Source of the DNA: Paramixta manurensis
GTDB lineage: Bacteria; Pseudomonadota; Gammaproteobacteria; Enterobacterales; Enterobacteriaceae
Length of the DNA stretch: 64,000 nt
Assembly (NCBI RefSeq): GCF_013285385.1
Contig: NZ_CP054212.1
Span: 620,001 to 684,000 of the forward strand
Direction: 5' to 3'
The position numbers were made by a program, and so were the translations under genes. Below are positions 36,069 through 45,450 of this stretch, piece by piece. Within the stretch, counting starts at the first letter, position 1; the number at the start of each line of letters is the position of its first letter. Under the pieces are notes generated by a model. It was not told the origin of the DNA, made no database searches, and was given only the letters and a program-made list of their open reading frames with translations.

Positions 36069-37100
36069 ATGACGAACATGATTATGCAACAGGATAATTC
36101 ATACGACGGTAAATATATCGCCCACGCGCCAGCCAGCGTTAATCTCTTTTCGTTGGCGCAACGCGTCGCCCGCTTTAATGTTCCGGTATTAATCACGGGT
36201 GAAACCGGAACCGGCAAAGAGTGTGTGGCTAAATACATCCACCAACATGCTTTTGGCGAAGAGGCTCCCTATATCGCGGTTAATTGTGCGGCCATTCCAG
36301 AGAATATGCTGGAAGCGATTCTGTTCGGTTATGAGAAGGGCGCGTTTACCGGGGCAATAAACAGCGTGCCGGGTAAGTTTGAAATGGCGAATGGCGGCAC
36401 ATTATTGCTCGATGAAATTGGCGATATGCCGCTGGCGCTGCAAGCTAAATTGCTTCGCGTATTACAAGAACAAGAAGTGGAACGGTTGGGAAGCCATAAA
36501 CGTATCCCACTGGATATCCGTTTGATTGCCGCCACTAATAAGGATCTGGAAAAAGAGATTGCCGAAGGGCGTTTTCGTCAGGACCTCTACTATCGCCTCT
36601 CGGTGGTGCCCATGCATATCACGCCGCTGCGTGAGCGCACTGAGGACATTATCCCGCTGGCACATATTTTTATTCATAAATACCGTGCGTTTAGCCAGCC
36701 ACAGGCCCGTTTAACGCGTGATGCCTGTGTGGCGCTACAACAGTATGCGTGGCCGGGAAATGTGCGTGAACTGGAGAACGTGATTCAACGCGGCATGATT
36801 ATGTCGCCGGATGGTGAAATCTCGGCGGCCTGCTTTGGCCTCACGGCAATGACGCCAGCGCTTACCTCTGTGACAGCCGACGATACGCTGCTCAGCGCCA
36901 GCGGTACACAACCGATTAAACAGCGCGGACGTCTGGCCGAGTACCAATACATTGCCGATTTGCTGAAGCGTTACGAAGGCAATAAAGCGCGTACCGCTGA
37001 ATTCCTCGGCATTACGCCACGCGCATTGCGCTACCGGCTAGCCTCCATGCGCCAGAAGGGATTCGACTTTAGTTTTTGCTCTCATAATCTGCCCGGTTAA
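36069..37100 (+). CDS. lafK: Sigma-54-dependent lateral flagellar regulator LafK
   Basis: This is a 343-aa bacterial enhancer-binding protein, the master activator of the flag-2 locus. An AAA+ domain shows Walker A GETGTGKE at 44-51, the sigma-54 contact loop GAFTGA at 91-96, Walker B GGTLLLDEIGD near 107-117 and R-finger region FRQDLYYRLSV. A Fis-type HTH ends the protein (NKARTAEFLGITPRALRYRLASM). There is no receiver domain; only about 20 residues precede the AAA+ core, so activity is probably set by expression level. The start at ATG 36069 has GGAG 8 nt upstream. A perfect sigma-54 promoter in front of lfgB is its probable target. Confidence 0.93.
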   Translation: MTNMIMQQDNSYDGKYIAHAPASVNLFSLAQRVARFNVPVLITGETGTGKECVAKYIHQHAFGEEAPYIAVNCAAIPENMLEAILFGYEKGAFTGAINSVPGKFEMANGGTLLLDEIGDMPLALQAKLLRVLQEQEVERLGSHKRIPLDIRLIAATNKDLEKEIAEGRFRQDLYYRLSVVPMHITPLRERTEDIIPLAHIFIHKYRAFSQPQARLTRDACVALQQYAWPGNVRELENVIQRGMIMSPDGEISAACFGLTAMTPALTSVTADDTLLSASGTQPIKQRGRLAEYQYIADLLKRYEGNKARTAEFLGITPRALRYRLASMRQKGFDFSFCSHNLPG

Positions 37101-37120
37101 GCGGGTGACACGGATACACC

Positions 37121-37465
37121 ATGAACAAAATTGATGCCACTGGCATACACACTGCGCAACGTCAGTTGATTCAGCAAATGCAGCAGGTGAGCGCGCAAGC
37201 GGGGGCCGCCAACATCGCCCCCGCCAACCGGGTCAGCGATAACGCGGTTTCCTTCGGTAGCGTGTTGAATGACGCTCTCGACCATGTCAACGCCCAACAA
37301 CAGACGGCTAGCGCCAAACAACACGCGGTGGAGATGGGCGAAAGCGACGATCTGACCGGGGCAATGCTGGAAAGCCAGAAAGCCAGCGTCTCTTTCTCTG
37401 CCTTGATACAGGTACGTAACAAACTCACCAGTGCGCTGGATGAGTTGATCAACGTGCCGCTGTAA
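37121..37465 (+). CDS. lfiE: Lateral flagellar hook-basal body adaptor LfiE (FliE)
   Basis: This 114-aa FliE-family protein links the MS ring to the rod and is an early export substrate. The C-terminal segment ASVSFSALIQVRNKLTSALDELINVPL is the family signature. The N-terminal half is polar and low in complexity. It lies 20 bp after lafK and 9 bp before lfiF, and is first in the lfiEFGHIJ operon. Confidence 0.93.
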   Translation: MNKIDATGIHTAQRQLIQQMQQVSAQAGAANIAPANRVSDNAVSFGSVLNDALDHVNAQQQTASAKQHAVEMGESDDLTGAMLESQKASVSFSALIQVRNKLTSALDELINVPL

Positions 37466-37474
37466 GGATCGACT

Positions 37475-39106
37475 GTGCCTGAACAACTGAAAAAGATCAT
37501 TGCCGCCTTACCCATGGCGCAATTGCGCAAATGGGCGTTACCGGCGGGCGGTGCGCTGGTGGCGCTTCTGTTAGCGCTGGCGCTGCTATGGCGTGGCGAT
37601 AGCCATTACACCGCGCTGTTTGGATCGCAAGAAAATATTCCGGTTTCGCAGGTTATTGAGATCCTTAGCGGCGAAAAAATTCCTTACCGTATCGAACCGG
37701 AAAGCGGCCATATCCTGGTGGCGGAAAGCAAACTCCCGCAGGCGCGTATGGCGCTGGCGGCGAAAGGCATTGCCGCATTGCGCCCGGAAGGCTATGGCTT
37801 GATGGATAAAGAGGAGATGCTCGGTAGCAGCCAGTTTATCCAGAACGTTCGCTTTCGTCGCAGCCTGGAGGGCGAGTTAGCGCAAAGCATTATGGCGATT
37901 GACGCGGTGGAAAATGCCCGCGTACATCTGGGCATCAGCGAAGCCAGCTCCTTTGTATTGAGTAATCGTCCGCAAAGCCGCGCCTCGGTGATGGTACGGC
38001 TGAAATATGGTCAGCATCTGAACGATGAACAGGTCGCGGCCATCGTTAACCTGGTTGCCGGTAGCGTGCCGGGGATGGAAGCAGCCAGCGTGCGGGTGGT
38101 CGATCAGCAGGGTGAGTTGCTGAGCGCCGATCTGGATCAGGACACCGCCGTTGCCGGTAATAAACGCATCAATGAACGCGTACAGCAGATTCGCCAGCAA
38201 ACCGAACGCAATATTACCAACCTGCTTAATTCGGTGGTCGGGCCGAGCAATTTCCGCGTCAGCGTGGTGCCGCAAGTCGATTTTAGCCAGGTTGATGAAA
38301 CGCAAGAGCGTTATCTCGGCGAGCCGCGGATCAGCAATGAAAATATCCAGCAGGAAAATACCACCGATGAGCTGGCGGTCGGCATTCCGGGGTCATTAAG
38401 TAATCGTCCGGCAGCGCAGGCCAACAACAATAACAATCAACCAGCGTTATCCACACGCAACCAGGCGCAGCGTCAATACGCTTGGGATCGGGATATTCGT
38501 AGCGTGCGCCATCCCGGCTTCAAACTGGAAAAATTATCGGTCGCGGTGGTGTTAAACCAGGCGGCGCCAACGCTCGCGGAGTGGAATAGCGAAAAACAGA
38601 CGCAGCTTAACCAGTTGCTGGCAAATGCCGCCGGTATTGATGCGCAACGCGGCGATGTGATGACGCTCAGTCTAATGCATTTCACCGCTGCCGACACGGT
38701 ATCCGAGCCAGTTGAGGCCTGGTGGGAAAAACAATCCACCATTGATTGGGCAATACGCGGCGGCATCGGCTTGCTGGCGCTATTGGTAGTGGTGTTTGGC
38801 ATTCTGCCGTTGCTACGCCGGGTCGCGCGTTCGCCTGCCGCCTCGACGGCAGGAACGGCAACGCTACCGTCAGAAAGTGGCTTTATTGATGATGAAAATA
38901 GCGATAACCGTGACGAAACGACGCTCAATGCCGCCTTATCGCGTAGCGCTTTCCAGAATGAAGACCATTTACCGGCGCAGAGCTCCGGCCTGGAAACCAA
39001 GATTGAACACCTACAAATGCTGGCCCGCAGCGAAACCGATCGGGTAGCGGAAGTGATTAAACAGTGGATTATCAGCAATGAGCGAAGCACCAACAAATCG
39101 TCCTAA
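37475..39106 (+). CDS. lfiF: Lateral flagellar MS-ring protein LfiF (FliF)
   Basis: This is a 543-aa FliF-family protein forming the MS ring. The first TM is about 24-42, followed by YscJ-like ring-building motifs (FGSQENIPVSQVIEIL and ARVHLGISEASSFVLSNRPQSRASVMV) and a low-complexity Asn-rich loop. A second TM lies near 427-448 and a C-terminal FliG-binding tail follows. Translation starts at GTG 37475 with AAGGATCG upstream. Its end overlaps the start of lfiG by 29 nt. Confidence 0.94.
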   Translation: MPEQLKKIIAALPMAQLRKWALPAGGALVALLLALALLWRGDSHYTALFGSQENIPVSQVIEILSGEKIPYRIEPESGHILVAESKLPQARMALAAKGIAALRPEGYGLMDKEEMLGSSQFIQNVRFRRSLEGELAQSIMAIDAVENARVHLGISEASSFVLSNRPQSRASVMVRLKYGQHLNDEQVAAIVNLVAGSVPGMEAASVRVVDQQGELLSADLDQDTAVAGNKRINERVQQIRQQTERNITNLLNSVVGPSNFRVSVVPQVDFSQVDETQERYLGEPRISNENIQQENTTDELAVGIPGSLSNRPAAQANNNNNQPALSTRNQAQRQYAWDRDIRSVRHPGFKLEKLSVAVVLNQAAPTLAEWNSEKQTQLNQLLANAAGIDAQRGDVMTLSLMHFTAADTVSEPVEAWWEKQSTIDWAIRGGIGLLALLVVVFGILPLLRRVARSPAASTAGTATLPSESGFIDDENSDNRDETTLNAALSRSAFQNEDHLPAQSSGLETKIEHLQMLARSETDRVAEVIKQWIISNERSTNKSS

Positions 39107-40106
39107 TAATAAGCCAGCCGGTCGTTCGCGCCTTGAGCAGGCGGCGATTCTGCTGCTGAGCATTGGTGAAGAGGCGGCGGCGACCGTCATGCAAAAATTC
39201 ACCCGTGAAGAGGTGATGCGCCTGAGTGAAACCATGGCGCGTTTGCATGACGTGAAAATGACCCAGGCGCGTGACGCGCTGAACCACTTCTTCAAGGAGT
39301 ACCGCGAACAGAGCGGTATCAACGGTGCCTCGCGTAGCTATCTGCAGGGCATTCTGGAGAAGGCGCTGGGCGGTGAGATTGCCCGTAGCGTAATCAACGG
39401 CATCTATGGCGATGAAATCCGTTACCGCATGGCGCGTTTGCAATGGGTGGATACGCCACAACTGGCGGCGTTGATTGCCCAGGAACACCTACAACTACAA
39501 GCGGTGTTTCTCGCCTTTCTGCCGCCAGACGTGGCCGCGCTGGTTCTGACGCATCTTGATGACGCGCGCCGTGAAGAGATCCTGTTCCGTATTGCCCGGC
39601 TGGATGATGTGAACCGTGACGTGGTAGATGAATTGGATCGGCTAATTGAACGCGGCGTGGCGGTGTTATCGGAACACGGCTCGAAGGTAAAAGGCATTAA
39701 ACAGGCGGCCAATATCGTCAACCGCATTGCCGGTAATCAGGAAGGGCTGCTTGAACAATTACGCGAACGCGATCAAGAGGTGGTTGAGGCGCTGAAAGAC
39801 GAAATGTATGAGTTCTTTATCCTCAGCCGTCAAAACGCCACCACTTTGCAACGTTTGCTGGAAGAGATCCCGATGGAAGAGTGGGCCCTGGCGCTGAAAG
39901 GTACCGAACCGGTACTGCGTAACGCAATTTTTGATGCGATGCCGAAACGTCAGGCGCAACTGTTGCAGAACACCACCAATCGGCTGGGGCCGGTACCATT
40001 GAGCCGCATTGAACTGGTGCGTAAAGAGATTATGGCGACGGTGCGTGAGTTGGCCGAAGAGGGCGAAATTCAGGTGCAGTTATTTGCCGAGCAGACGGTG
40101 GAGTAA
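39078..40106 (+). CDS. lfiG: Lateral flagellar motor switch protein LfiG (FliG)
   Basis: This is a 342-aa FliG-family rotor protein. The N-terminal domain starts with LEQAAILLLSIGEEAAATVMQKF. The middle part has the EHLQLQAVFLAFLPPDVAALVL element (the EHPQ-like motif is EHLQ here). The C-terminal torque helix has the charged residues expected in DEMYEFFILSRQNATTLQRLL and IPMEEWALALKG. Complete in length. Confidence 0.94.
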   Translation: MSEAPTNRPNNKPAGRSRLEQAAILLLSIGEEAAATVMQKFTREEVMRLSETMARLHDVKMTQARDALNHFFKEYREQSGINGASRSYLQGILEKALGGEIARSVINGIYGDEIRYRMARLQWVDTPQLAALIAQEHLQLQAVFLAFLPPDVAALVLTHLDDARREEILFRIARLDDVNRDVVDELDRLIERGVAVLSEHGSKVKGIKQAANIVNRIAGNQEGLLEQLRERDQEVVEALKDEMYEFFILSRQNATTLQRLLEEIPMEEWALALKGTEPVLRNAIFDAMPKRQAQLLQNTTNRLGPVPLSRIELVRKEIMATVRELAEEGEIQVQLFAEQTVE

Positions 40107-40109
40107 GCC

Positions 40110-40820
40110 ATGAAAGAGCCGCAAATCACGCGTCCGGTGCGAGTACATAAATTCCCGCCGCTGCGCAAAACCCGCCTTAACGCACGCCATGCGGCGCAAC
40201 CACTGGATACGGCGGAGTATCAACAGCGGCTGGAGCAGGGCTTTCAGGAAGGGGTAGATAACGGTTATCAGCAAGGGCTCGAACAGGGGCAGGAACAAGG
40301 TTATCAGTCTGGCTTGCGGCAGGGTTATGACGAAGGGCTGCGGCAGGGGCGTGAGGAGGGCAATGCCGCCGGGCGCGCGCTGTTTGCCGACGCCGCGGTG
40401 CCGTTCAATGCGCTGCTTGGCCAACTTCAGCGTGTGCTGGAGGAGCATGAGCAACGCCGTCGTACCGAGCTGCTGCAACTGGTGGAAAAGGTCACGCGAC
40501 AGGTGATCCGGTGTGAACTGGCCCTCCATCCAACCCAGCTATTGGCGCTGGTAGAAGAGGCATTAACCAGCCTGCCAGAGACGCCGGAACGGGTAAAGGT
40601 CTGGCTAAATCCACAAGAGTTCGCCCGCCTGAGCGAGGCCGCGCCGGAGAAAGTGCGTGAATGGGGCATGAGCGCGGATGAAAACCTTGAGCCGGGCGAG
40701 TGCCGTATTGAAACCGACACCAGCGATATGGACGTCGGCTGTAGCCATCGTCTGGATCAGTGTATGGAGGTGTTGAAAAACACCCTAACGACAGGCGCGG
40801 CGGATGAATCAACCGAGTGA
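40110..40820 (+). CDS. lfiH: Lateral flagellar ATPase regulator LfiH (FliH)
   Basis: This is a 236-aa FliH-family stator/inhibitor of the export ATPase. A central Gly/Gln repeat with GxxxG periodicity (about 44-90: YQQRLEQGFQEGVDNGYQQG and on) is characteristic. It is followed by the conserved C-terminal domain with LLQLVEKVTRQVIRCEL and the ending GCSHRLDQCMEVL. It overlaps lfiI by 17 nt. Confidence 0.92.
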   Translation: MKEPQITRPVRVHKFPPLRKTRLNARHAAQPLDTAEYQQRLEQGFQEGVDNGYQQGLEQGQEQGYQSGLRQGYDEGLRQGREEGNAAGRALFADAAVPFNALLGQLQRVLEEHEQRRRTELLQLVEKVTRQVIRCELALHPTQLLALVEEALTSLPETPERVKVWLNPQEFARLSEAAPEKVREWGMSADENLEPGECRIETDTSDMDVGCSHRLDQCMEVLKNTLTTGAADESTE

Positions 40821-42123
40821 TGTCGATAAAGCGCTGGCCTCGCTGGAGAGTATAAATCTGGCGCGGGTCGCCGGACGATTGACGCGCGTGACCGGCATTT
40901 TGCTGGAGTGCGTGGGCTGCCGTTTAGCCGTTGGGCAGCGTTGCCGGGTAGAGCAGGCGGACGGTGCATTAATCGATGCGCAAGTGGTGGGTTTTGACCG
41001 CGAGGTGACCTTTCTGATGCCGTTTAAACATCCCACAGGGTTGATCGCTGGCGCACGGGTATTTCCGGCCAAAAAAGAGCAACAGCCACTGATTGGCGAC
41101 AGTTGGCTTGGGCGGATCGTTAATGGTTTAGGCGAGCCGATCGATGGTAAAGGGCGGCTCGGCGGCGACACGCCGCTGATGCAGCAACTGCCGCAGATTA
41201 ACCCGCTGACGCGTAAGCCGGTTGACACGCCGCTCGATGTTGGCGTACGGGCGATTAACGGTTTGCTCACCATTGGCAAAGGCCAGCGGGTTGGGTTAAT
41301 GGCGGGCAGCGGCGTCGGAAAAAGCGTGCTGTTGGGCATGTTAACCCGTTACACCCAGGCGGATGTGGTGGTGGTTGGGCTGATTGGTGAGCGCGGGCGT
41401 GAGGTGAAAGAGTTTATCGACCACGCACTGCAAGCCTCGGGTATGGCGAAATCAGTGGTAGTTGCCGCACCGGCCGATGAGTCACCGCTGATGAGGATGA
41501 AAGCCACCGAAATTTGCCATGCGATTGCTACTTACTATCGCGACCAGGGCAAAGATGTGCTGCTGCTGGTGGATTCCCTGACGCGCTATGCAATGGCGCA
41601 ACGTGAAATCGCCCTGTCGCTTGGCGAACCACCGGCGACCAAAGGCTATCCGCCCTCGGCCTTCGGCGTGATCCCCAAATTGGTTGAAAGCGCCGGGAAT
41701 AGTGAAAGTCACGGTTCCATGACCGCCATCTACACGGTGCTGGCGGAAGGCGATGATCAGCAGGATCCGATCGTCGATTGCGCCCGCGCAGTGTTGGATG
41801 GCCATATCGTACTAAACCGTGTGTTGGCGGAGGCGGGCCACTATCCGGCGATAGATATTGGTCAGTCCATCAGTCGCTGCATGAGTCAGGTCACGCCAAA
41901 AGCCCACCAACGGGCGGCGCGGGTACTTAAGCAGATGGTCGCCGATTATCAGGCGATTAAACCACTGATTCCATTAGGCGGCTATGTGGCGGGTGCCGAC
42001 GCCGACGCCGACCGTGCGGTGCGTTTGCAGCCTGCGGTGGAGGGGTACTTATGCCAGGAGGTGGATTTTTGCGCGCCGCTGGCGCAGTCGATTAGCGACC
42101 TTGAGGCGTTAAGTCACGCCTGA
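40804..42123 (+). CDS. lfiI: Lateral flagellar export ATPase LfiI (FliI)
   Basis: This is a 439-aa FliI-family ATPase related to F1-beta. Walker A GSGVGKS is at 168-174, GLIGERGREVKEF follows, Walker B KDVLLLVDSLTRYAMAQRE is near 245-263, and the catalytic Glu lies in IGERGRE. DGHIVLNRVLAEAGHYPAID is near 334-353. It energises export of lateral flagellar subunits together with LfiH and LfiJ. Complete and well conserved. Confidence 0.96.
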   Translation: MNQPSDVDKALASLESINLARVAGRLTRVTGILLECVGCRLAVGQRCRVEQADGALIDAQVVGFDREVTFLMPFKHPTGLIAGARVFPAKKEQQPLIGDSWLGRIVNGLGEPIDGKGRLGGDTPLMQQLPQINPLTRKPVDTPLDVGVRAINGLLTIGKGQRVGLMAGSGVGKSVLLGMLTRYTQADVVVVGLIGERGREVKEFIDHALQASGMAKSVVVAAPADESPLMRMKATEICHAIATYYRDQGKDVLLLVDSLTRYAMAQREIALSLGEPPATKGYPPSAFGVIPKLVESAGNSESHGSMTAIYTVLAEGDDQQDPIVDCARAVLDGHIVLNRVLAEAGHYPAIDIGQSISRCMSQVTPKAHQRAARVLKQMVADYQAIKPLIPLGGYVAGADADADRAVRLQPAVEGYLCQEVDFCAPLAQSISDLEALSHA

Positions 42124-42142
42124 ACCTGTTCGGAGAAGAGCG

Positions 42143-42583
42143 ATGCCAACCAGCAAAATGATTAACGTACTAGAACGGTTACGCCAGATGCGCGAGCGTG
42201 AAGTGAATGAGCTGACCGGGCAGTTGGCTCGCCAGCGGCAGTTGTGCCAGCGCTACCACAATAATATCACCGCGCTAAACAACCTTTGTCATCAGGGGCT
42301 GCCCGAACAGGAAGGCGCGGTGCAATTGATGAATCAAAGCCGTTACAAAACCAACATTCAGCGCGTTATCGCCTGGCAGGAGCAAGAGCAGGCGCTGGCC
42401 GATCTTAAAGCGCAACGGCTACGGCAGGATCTCACACAACAGGCTTGCCGTGAAAAAACCGTCGATGTGGTGTTACAGCAACAGCGTGAAGCATTGGCGC
42501 GCGCCCGCGCCGGACGCGAGCAGAAGGCGACGGACGGGCTGGCGTTACAGAGCTGGTTACGTAATCAACCAAAAAATCGCTAA
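42143..42583 (+). CDS. lfiJ: Lateral flagellar export chaperone LfiJ (FliJ)
   Basis: This is a 146-aa, highly charged coiled-coil protein of the FliJ family (LERLRQMREREVNELTGQLARQRQLCQRYHNNI onwards). It lies directly after lfiI, as FliJ does in flagellar operons. It binds the ATPase and the export gate. Sequence conservation in the family is low, so the call rests on coiled-coil pattern, length and position. Confidence 0.85.
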   Translation: MPTSKMINVLERLRQMREREVNELTGQLARQRQLCQRYHNNITALNNLCHQGLPEQEGAVQLMNQSRYKTNIQRVIAWQEQEQALADLKAQRLRQDLTQQACREKTVDVVLQQQREALARARAGREQKATDGLALQSWLRNQPKNR

Positions 42584-42604
42584 CGTATTGAATAAGGATA
42601 GGGT

Positions 42605-44041
42605 GTGAAAGCAGGTCAATCTGTGGGAAATCCGCTACTGGCTCGTCTGATGGCGCGTACGGCGGCCTCTACGCGTACCACCGATGCGGCGTTACCGTTT
42701 GTCAGCGTCGTGACGCCAACCTGGCAGCGCCGCGCTTTCCTGCCGTATCTGATCTATATGTTCCAGTATCAGGATTATCCTGCCGACCGGCGTGAACTGG
42801 TGATCCTTGATGATTCGCCGCACAGTAACCAGGACCTGATCGATGCGTTAACCGCCGCCGGGCATCACAGCGGGCAGATACGCTATTACCATGTTGCACA
42901 GCGGATGAATCTGGGGCAGAAACGCAACCGTCTCAATCAACTGGCACGCGGCGAATACATTATCTGCATGGATGATGATGACTACTATCCGGCGGATAAG
43001 ATCAGTTACACCATCGGGGAGATGCAGCGTAATAATGCCCTGTTTGCCGGTTGCGATCGCATACCTATCTGGTACAGCCACATTAACTGCATCTACACCA
43101 CCGGTTCTTTTGGCGACCGTCATGCGCTGAACGGCACCTTTGCCTATCATCGCCGCTTCCTGAAAAAGCACCGTTACGACGATGATCTGAATTTGGCGGA
43201 AGAGGGCAGTTTCCTTAACGGCTTTACCGTCCCGGTGTTACAGCTTGATCCGTTGCGATCAATTTTATGTATTTCCCACCACACCAATACCTTCGATAAA
43301 GACTTCATTATGGCCAACTGCGAACGCCTTCCGCAGCGGCTGGAGGAATTGGTGACGGATCTGCGGCTGCGCCAGCACTATCTACGTCTTCATCAGGCGC
43401 CGGGACGCAGCAAAATTCAGTGGGATTTTTTCCCGCATATTGTGATCAACCCGCTGTCGCGCTGTGAAGAAACCCAACGTCAGCTTTGTCAGACGCTACG
43501 GGAGCTAGGCGTAGCGGAGCAGCAACTGGTGCTCTGGACATTGCCATTGGAAGACGAACCGTTGGCCAGCAGCCATCTGGCGATTGCCCAATATGCGCAG
43601 GCGCAGGGCTGGACGAACTATCTGATACTGGATGACCGGATAAGCCTGGTGCGCCAGCAAAAAACCGTGGATGCGCTCAACCGCCTGCTGCAGGCGCTCG
43701 GCGGTTTGAAATGGGACGTGGCGTTGCTGGGCGCGCGGTTGTTGCGGCTGTTCGAATTAAAAAGCCTGCCGGGCGCGGTGCGCGCGATGGAGGCGGAATT
43801 GCCGGTGGCTTATGCGGTGAATCAACCCTATTACGCCACCCTGATTGAGAACCTGGCGCAAGGGCTGGCATTGCAACAGTTGCACCCGGCGGAGCCGCGC
43901 TTTGCGTTGGATAATTACTGGAAGCCGCTGATGCAGAGTGACCTGTGGCTGGCGCTCTATCCCGGCCTGGCTTATCGCCATAGTGATGAGCACGGTAATG
44001 ATCTTACTGCCGAATTTTTCCGTAAACGAAAACCCGATTAA
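42605..44041 (+). CDS. GT-A (family 2-like) glycosyltransferase, flagellar cargo
   Basis: This 478-aa protein has an N-terminal GT-A fold: PFVSVVTPTWQRRAFLPYLIYMFQ, LVILDDSPHSN near 60-70 and the metal-binding CMDDDDYY near 117-124, with LGQKRNRLNQLARGEYI between. The C-terminal 200 residues are a second domain I do not recognise, containing another LILDDRISLVRQ segment. Translation starts at GTG 42605 after AAGGATAGG. It follows lfiJ by 21 bp on the same strand, so it is probably co-transcribed with the flagellar structural genes. It likely glycosylates lateral flagellin or starts a glycan on it; the acceptor is inferred from context. Confidence 0.8.
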   Translation: MKAGQSVGNPLLARLMARTAASTRTTDAALPFVSVVTPTWQRRAFLPYLIYMFQYQDYPADRRELVILDDSPHSNQDLIDALTAAGHHSGQIRYYHVAQRMNLGQKRNRLNQLARGEYIICMDDDDYYPADKISYTIGEMQRNNALFAGCDRIPIWYSHINCIYTTGSFGDRHALNGTFAYHRRFLKKHRYDDDLNLAEEGSFLNGFTVPVLQLDPLRSILCISHHTNTFDKDFIMANCERLPQRLEELVTDLRLRQHYLRLHQAPGRSKIQWDFFPHIVINPLSRCEETQRQLCQTLRELGVAEQQLVLWTLPLEDEPLASSHLAIAQYAQAQGWTNYLILDDRISLVRQQKTVDALNRLLQALGGLKWDVALLGARLLRLFELKSLPGAVRAMEAELPVAYAVNQPYYATLIENLAQGLALQQLHPAEPRFALDNYWKPLMQSDLWLALYPGLAYRHSDEHGNDLTAEFFRKRKPD

Positions 44042-44092
44042 ACCAACCGGCCCGCTGCGGGTTGACGACATTTTCCCCCAGGAAACAACACT

Positions 44093-45016
44093 ATGGTTAT
44101 TGAAACTTACACCCCAGAGTTCGTACTGCGCATGCAGGCGCAAGGGAGCGGTTGTGCGTGCCAGCACTGCCAAACTGAAGCGGCGTTGACGGAGTTACGC
44201 TGGCAAAATCACATTCGTCATAGCGCACAACTGGCGTGTGACAGCGTCGCCCGTGCGATGCTGTTTACTCCTGAGGCATTTATTTTACACCGTACCGACT
44301 CGCCGGTTTCGTCGGCGGGGGAAGCGTTATGTGAACAGCAACAAGTGATGAACCAATGCTGTATTAATCTGCTGATTGCGCCCCAGTTGCGAGTCACCGA
44401 AAAACTGTATGCCTGCGGCGTGTTTCTCAGTAAAGCGCAAAAAATGATTGCCGCCGGCGCCGATGACGCCGCGTTGATCGATAGCTGCCAACAACTGCTT
44501 GAGATGGCGGTGCAGGGAAGTTTGCAGCCACAATTCGCCAGCCTGCCGCCGATTGAAAAATATAAATTGGCGCAGCTTCGTCAACTGAGTGAACGCCCGC
44601 TGGATGCGGCGCTCGATCCGCTTACCGGCATGGCGCTGGTACTGAAATTGAATGAGTTAAAAATTCTGTCAGACGATTATTTAGCGGAGACGCTACAACA
44701 GATTGACGGCGATGAAGAGGCCACGGCATTTCTGGAGCAACATCCCTCAGTCTGGCTGAACTACTTTCTGTACCGCTGTTATCACGATGTGTTCCCCGGT
44801 AGCGACAGCGCGGCCTATGCCACGGTTTTTTTATCCTGGTGTGAAGATTACTTTTCACTTAAGGCGTTGTGCAGCCTGTTGTGCCAAAGCTATTGCGAAC
44901 TGGATGAGGAGACGTTAGCCGCGGTATTTGCCGCCTGGCAGCGTGCGCGTACCGGCCAGGTTAGCACGGTAAGCGAGGTTGATCGGTTGTTGATTGGGTT
45001 GTCGCTACTGTCATGA
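44093..45016 (+). CDS. Unknown Cys-containing protein in flagellar cargo
   Basis: I do not recognise a family. This 307-aa, mostly helical, soluble protein has an N-terminal GSGCACQHC cluster near 19-27 and eight or so further cysteines spread along the chain, many near the C-terminus (EDYFSLKALCSLLCQSYCELD). The N-terminal VxTPEFVxRM..GSGC..C pattern faintly recalls the metal-binding start of flagellin lysine methylase FliB, but the rest does not convince me. It overlaps the TagD-like gene by ATGA. The RBS is AGGAAAC before 44093. A cofactor- or metal-binding enzyme acting on flagellin is possible. Confidence 0.6.
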   Translation: MVIETYTPEFVLRMQAQGSGCACQHCQTEAALTELRWQNHIRHSAQLACDSVARAMLFTPEAFILHRTDSPVSSAGEALCEQQQVMNQCCINLLIAPQLRVTEKLYACGVFLSKAQKMIAAGADDAALIDSCQQLLEMAVQGSLQPQFASLPPIEKYKLAQLRQLSERPLDAALDPLTGMALVLKLNELKILSDDYLAETLQQIDGDEEATAFLEQHPSVWLNYFLYRCYHDVFPGSDSAAYATVFLSWCEDYFSLKALCSLLCQSYCELDEETLAAVFAAWQRARTGQVSTVSEVDRLLIGLSLLS

Positions 45017-45450
45017 ACATTGATAGACAACGTCAGACTGAGCGGGTGGTGATCACTTTCGGCACCTTTGATGTGTTTCATATTGGTCATTTGAACATTC
45101 TGCAGCGTGCGAAAGCGCTGGGCGACCGGCTAGTGGTCGGCGTGTCGTCGGATGCCTTAAATCTGCGGAAAAAGCAGCGTGCGCCTATCTATAGCCAGAC
45201 AGAGCGGTTAGCGATTGTCGGTAATATGAAACCGGTGGATGAAGTGTTTCTGGAAGAGTCGTTAGAGGCCAAAGCAGCCTATCTGCAACAGTATCAGGCC
45301 CACGTGCTGGTGATGGGCGATGACTGGCTCGGGCGTTTTGACCATCTACGGGCGTGCTGTGAGGTGGTCTATCTACCGCGTACGCCGTCTATTTCGACCA
45401 CGTCGATTATTGAAGTGGTGCGGTCTGTTTCTGGAGGACAAGGTGACTGA
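45013..45450 (+). CDS. Glycerol-3-phosphate cytidylyltransferase-like (TagD family)
   Basis: This is a 145-aa nucleotidyltransferase of the TagD/Gct type. GTFDVFHIGHLNIL is near 17-30 with HIGH at 23-26; RTPSISTTSIIE near 124-135 matches the RT.G.STT conserved end of the family. It would make CDP-glycerol from glycerol-3-phosphate and CTP. The start overlaps the unknown gene (ATGA) and the end overlaps the following TagB/F-like gene by 8 nt. The pairing of this enzyme with glycerophosphotransferases supports glycerol rather than ethanolamine or another alcohol as substrate. Confidence 0.85.
   Translation: MNIDRQRQTERVVITFGTFDVFHIGHLNILQRAKALGDRLVVGVSSDALNLRKKQRAPIYSQTERLAIVGNMKPVDEVFLEESLEAKAAYLQQYQAHVLVMGDDWLGRFDHLRACCEVVYLPRTPSISTTSIIEVVRSVSGGQGD

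Noticed and set aside
40230..40380. Tandem repeat in lfiH resembling an array
   Set aside because: It encodes the usual Gly/Gln heptad-like repeat of FliH; no CRISPR-type spacers.
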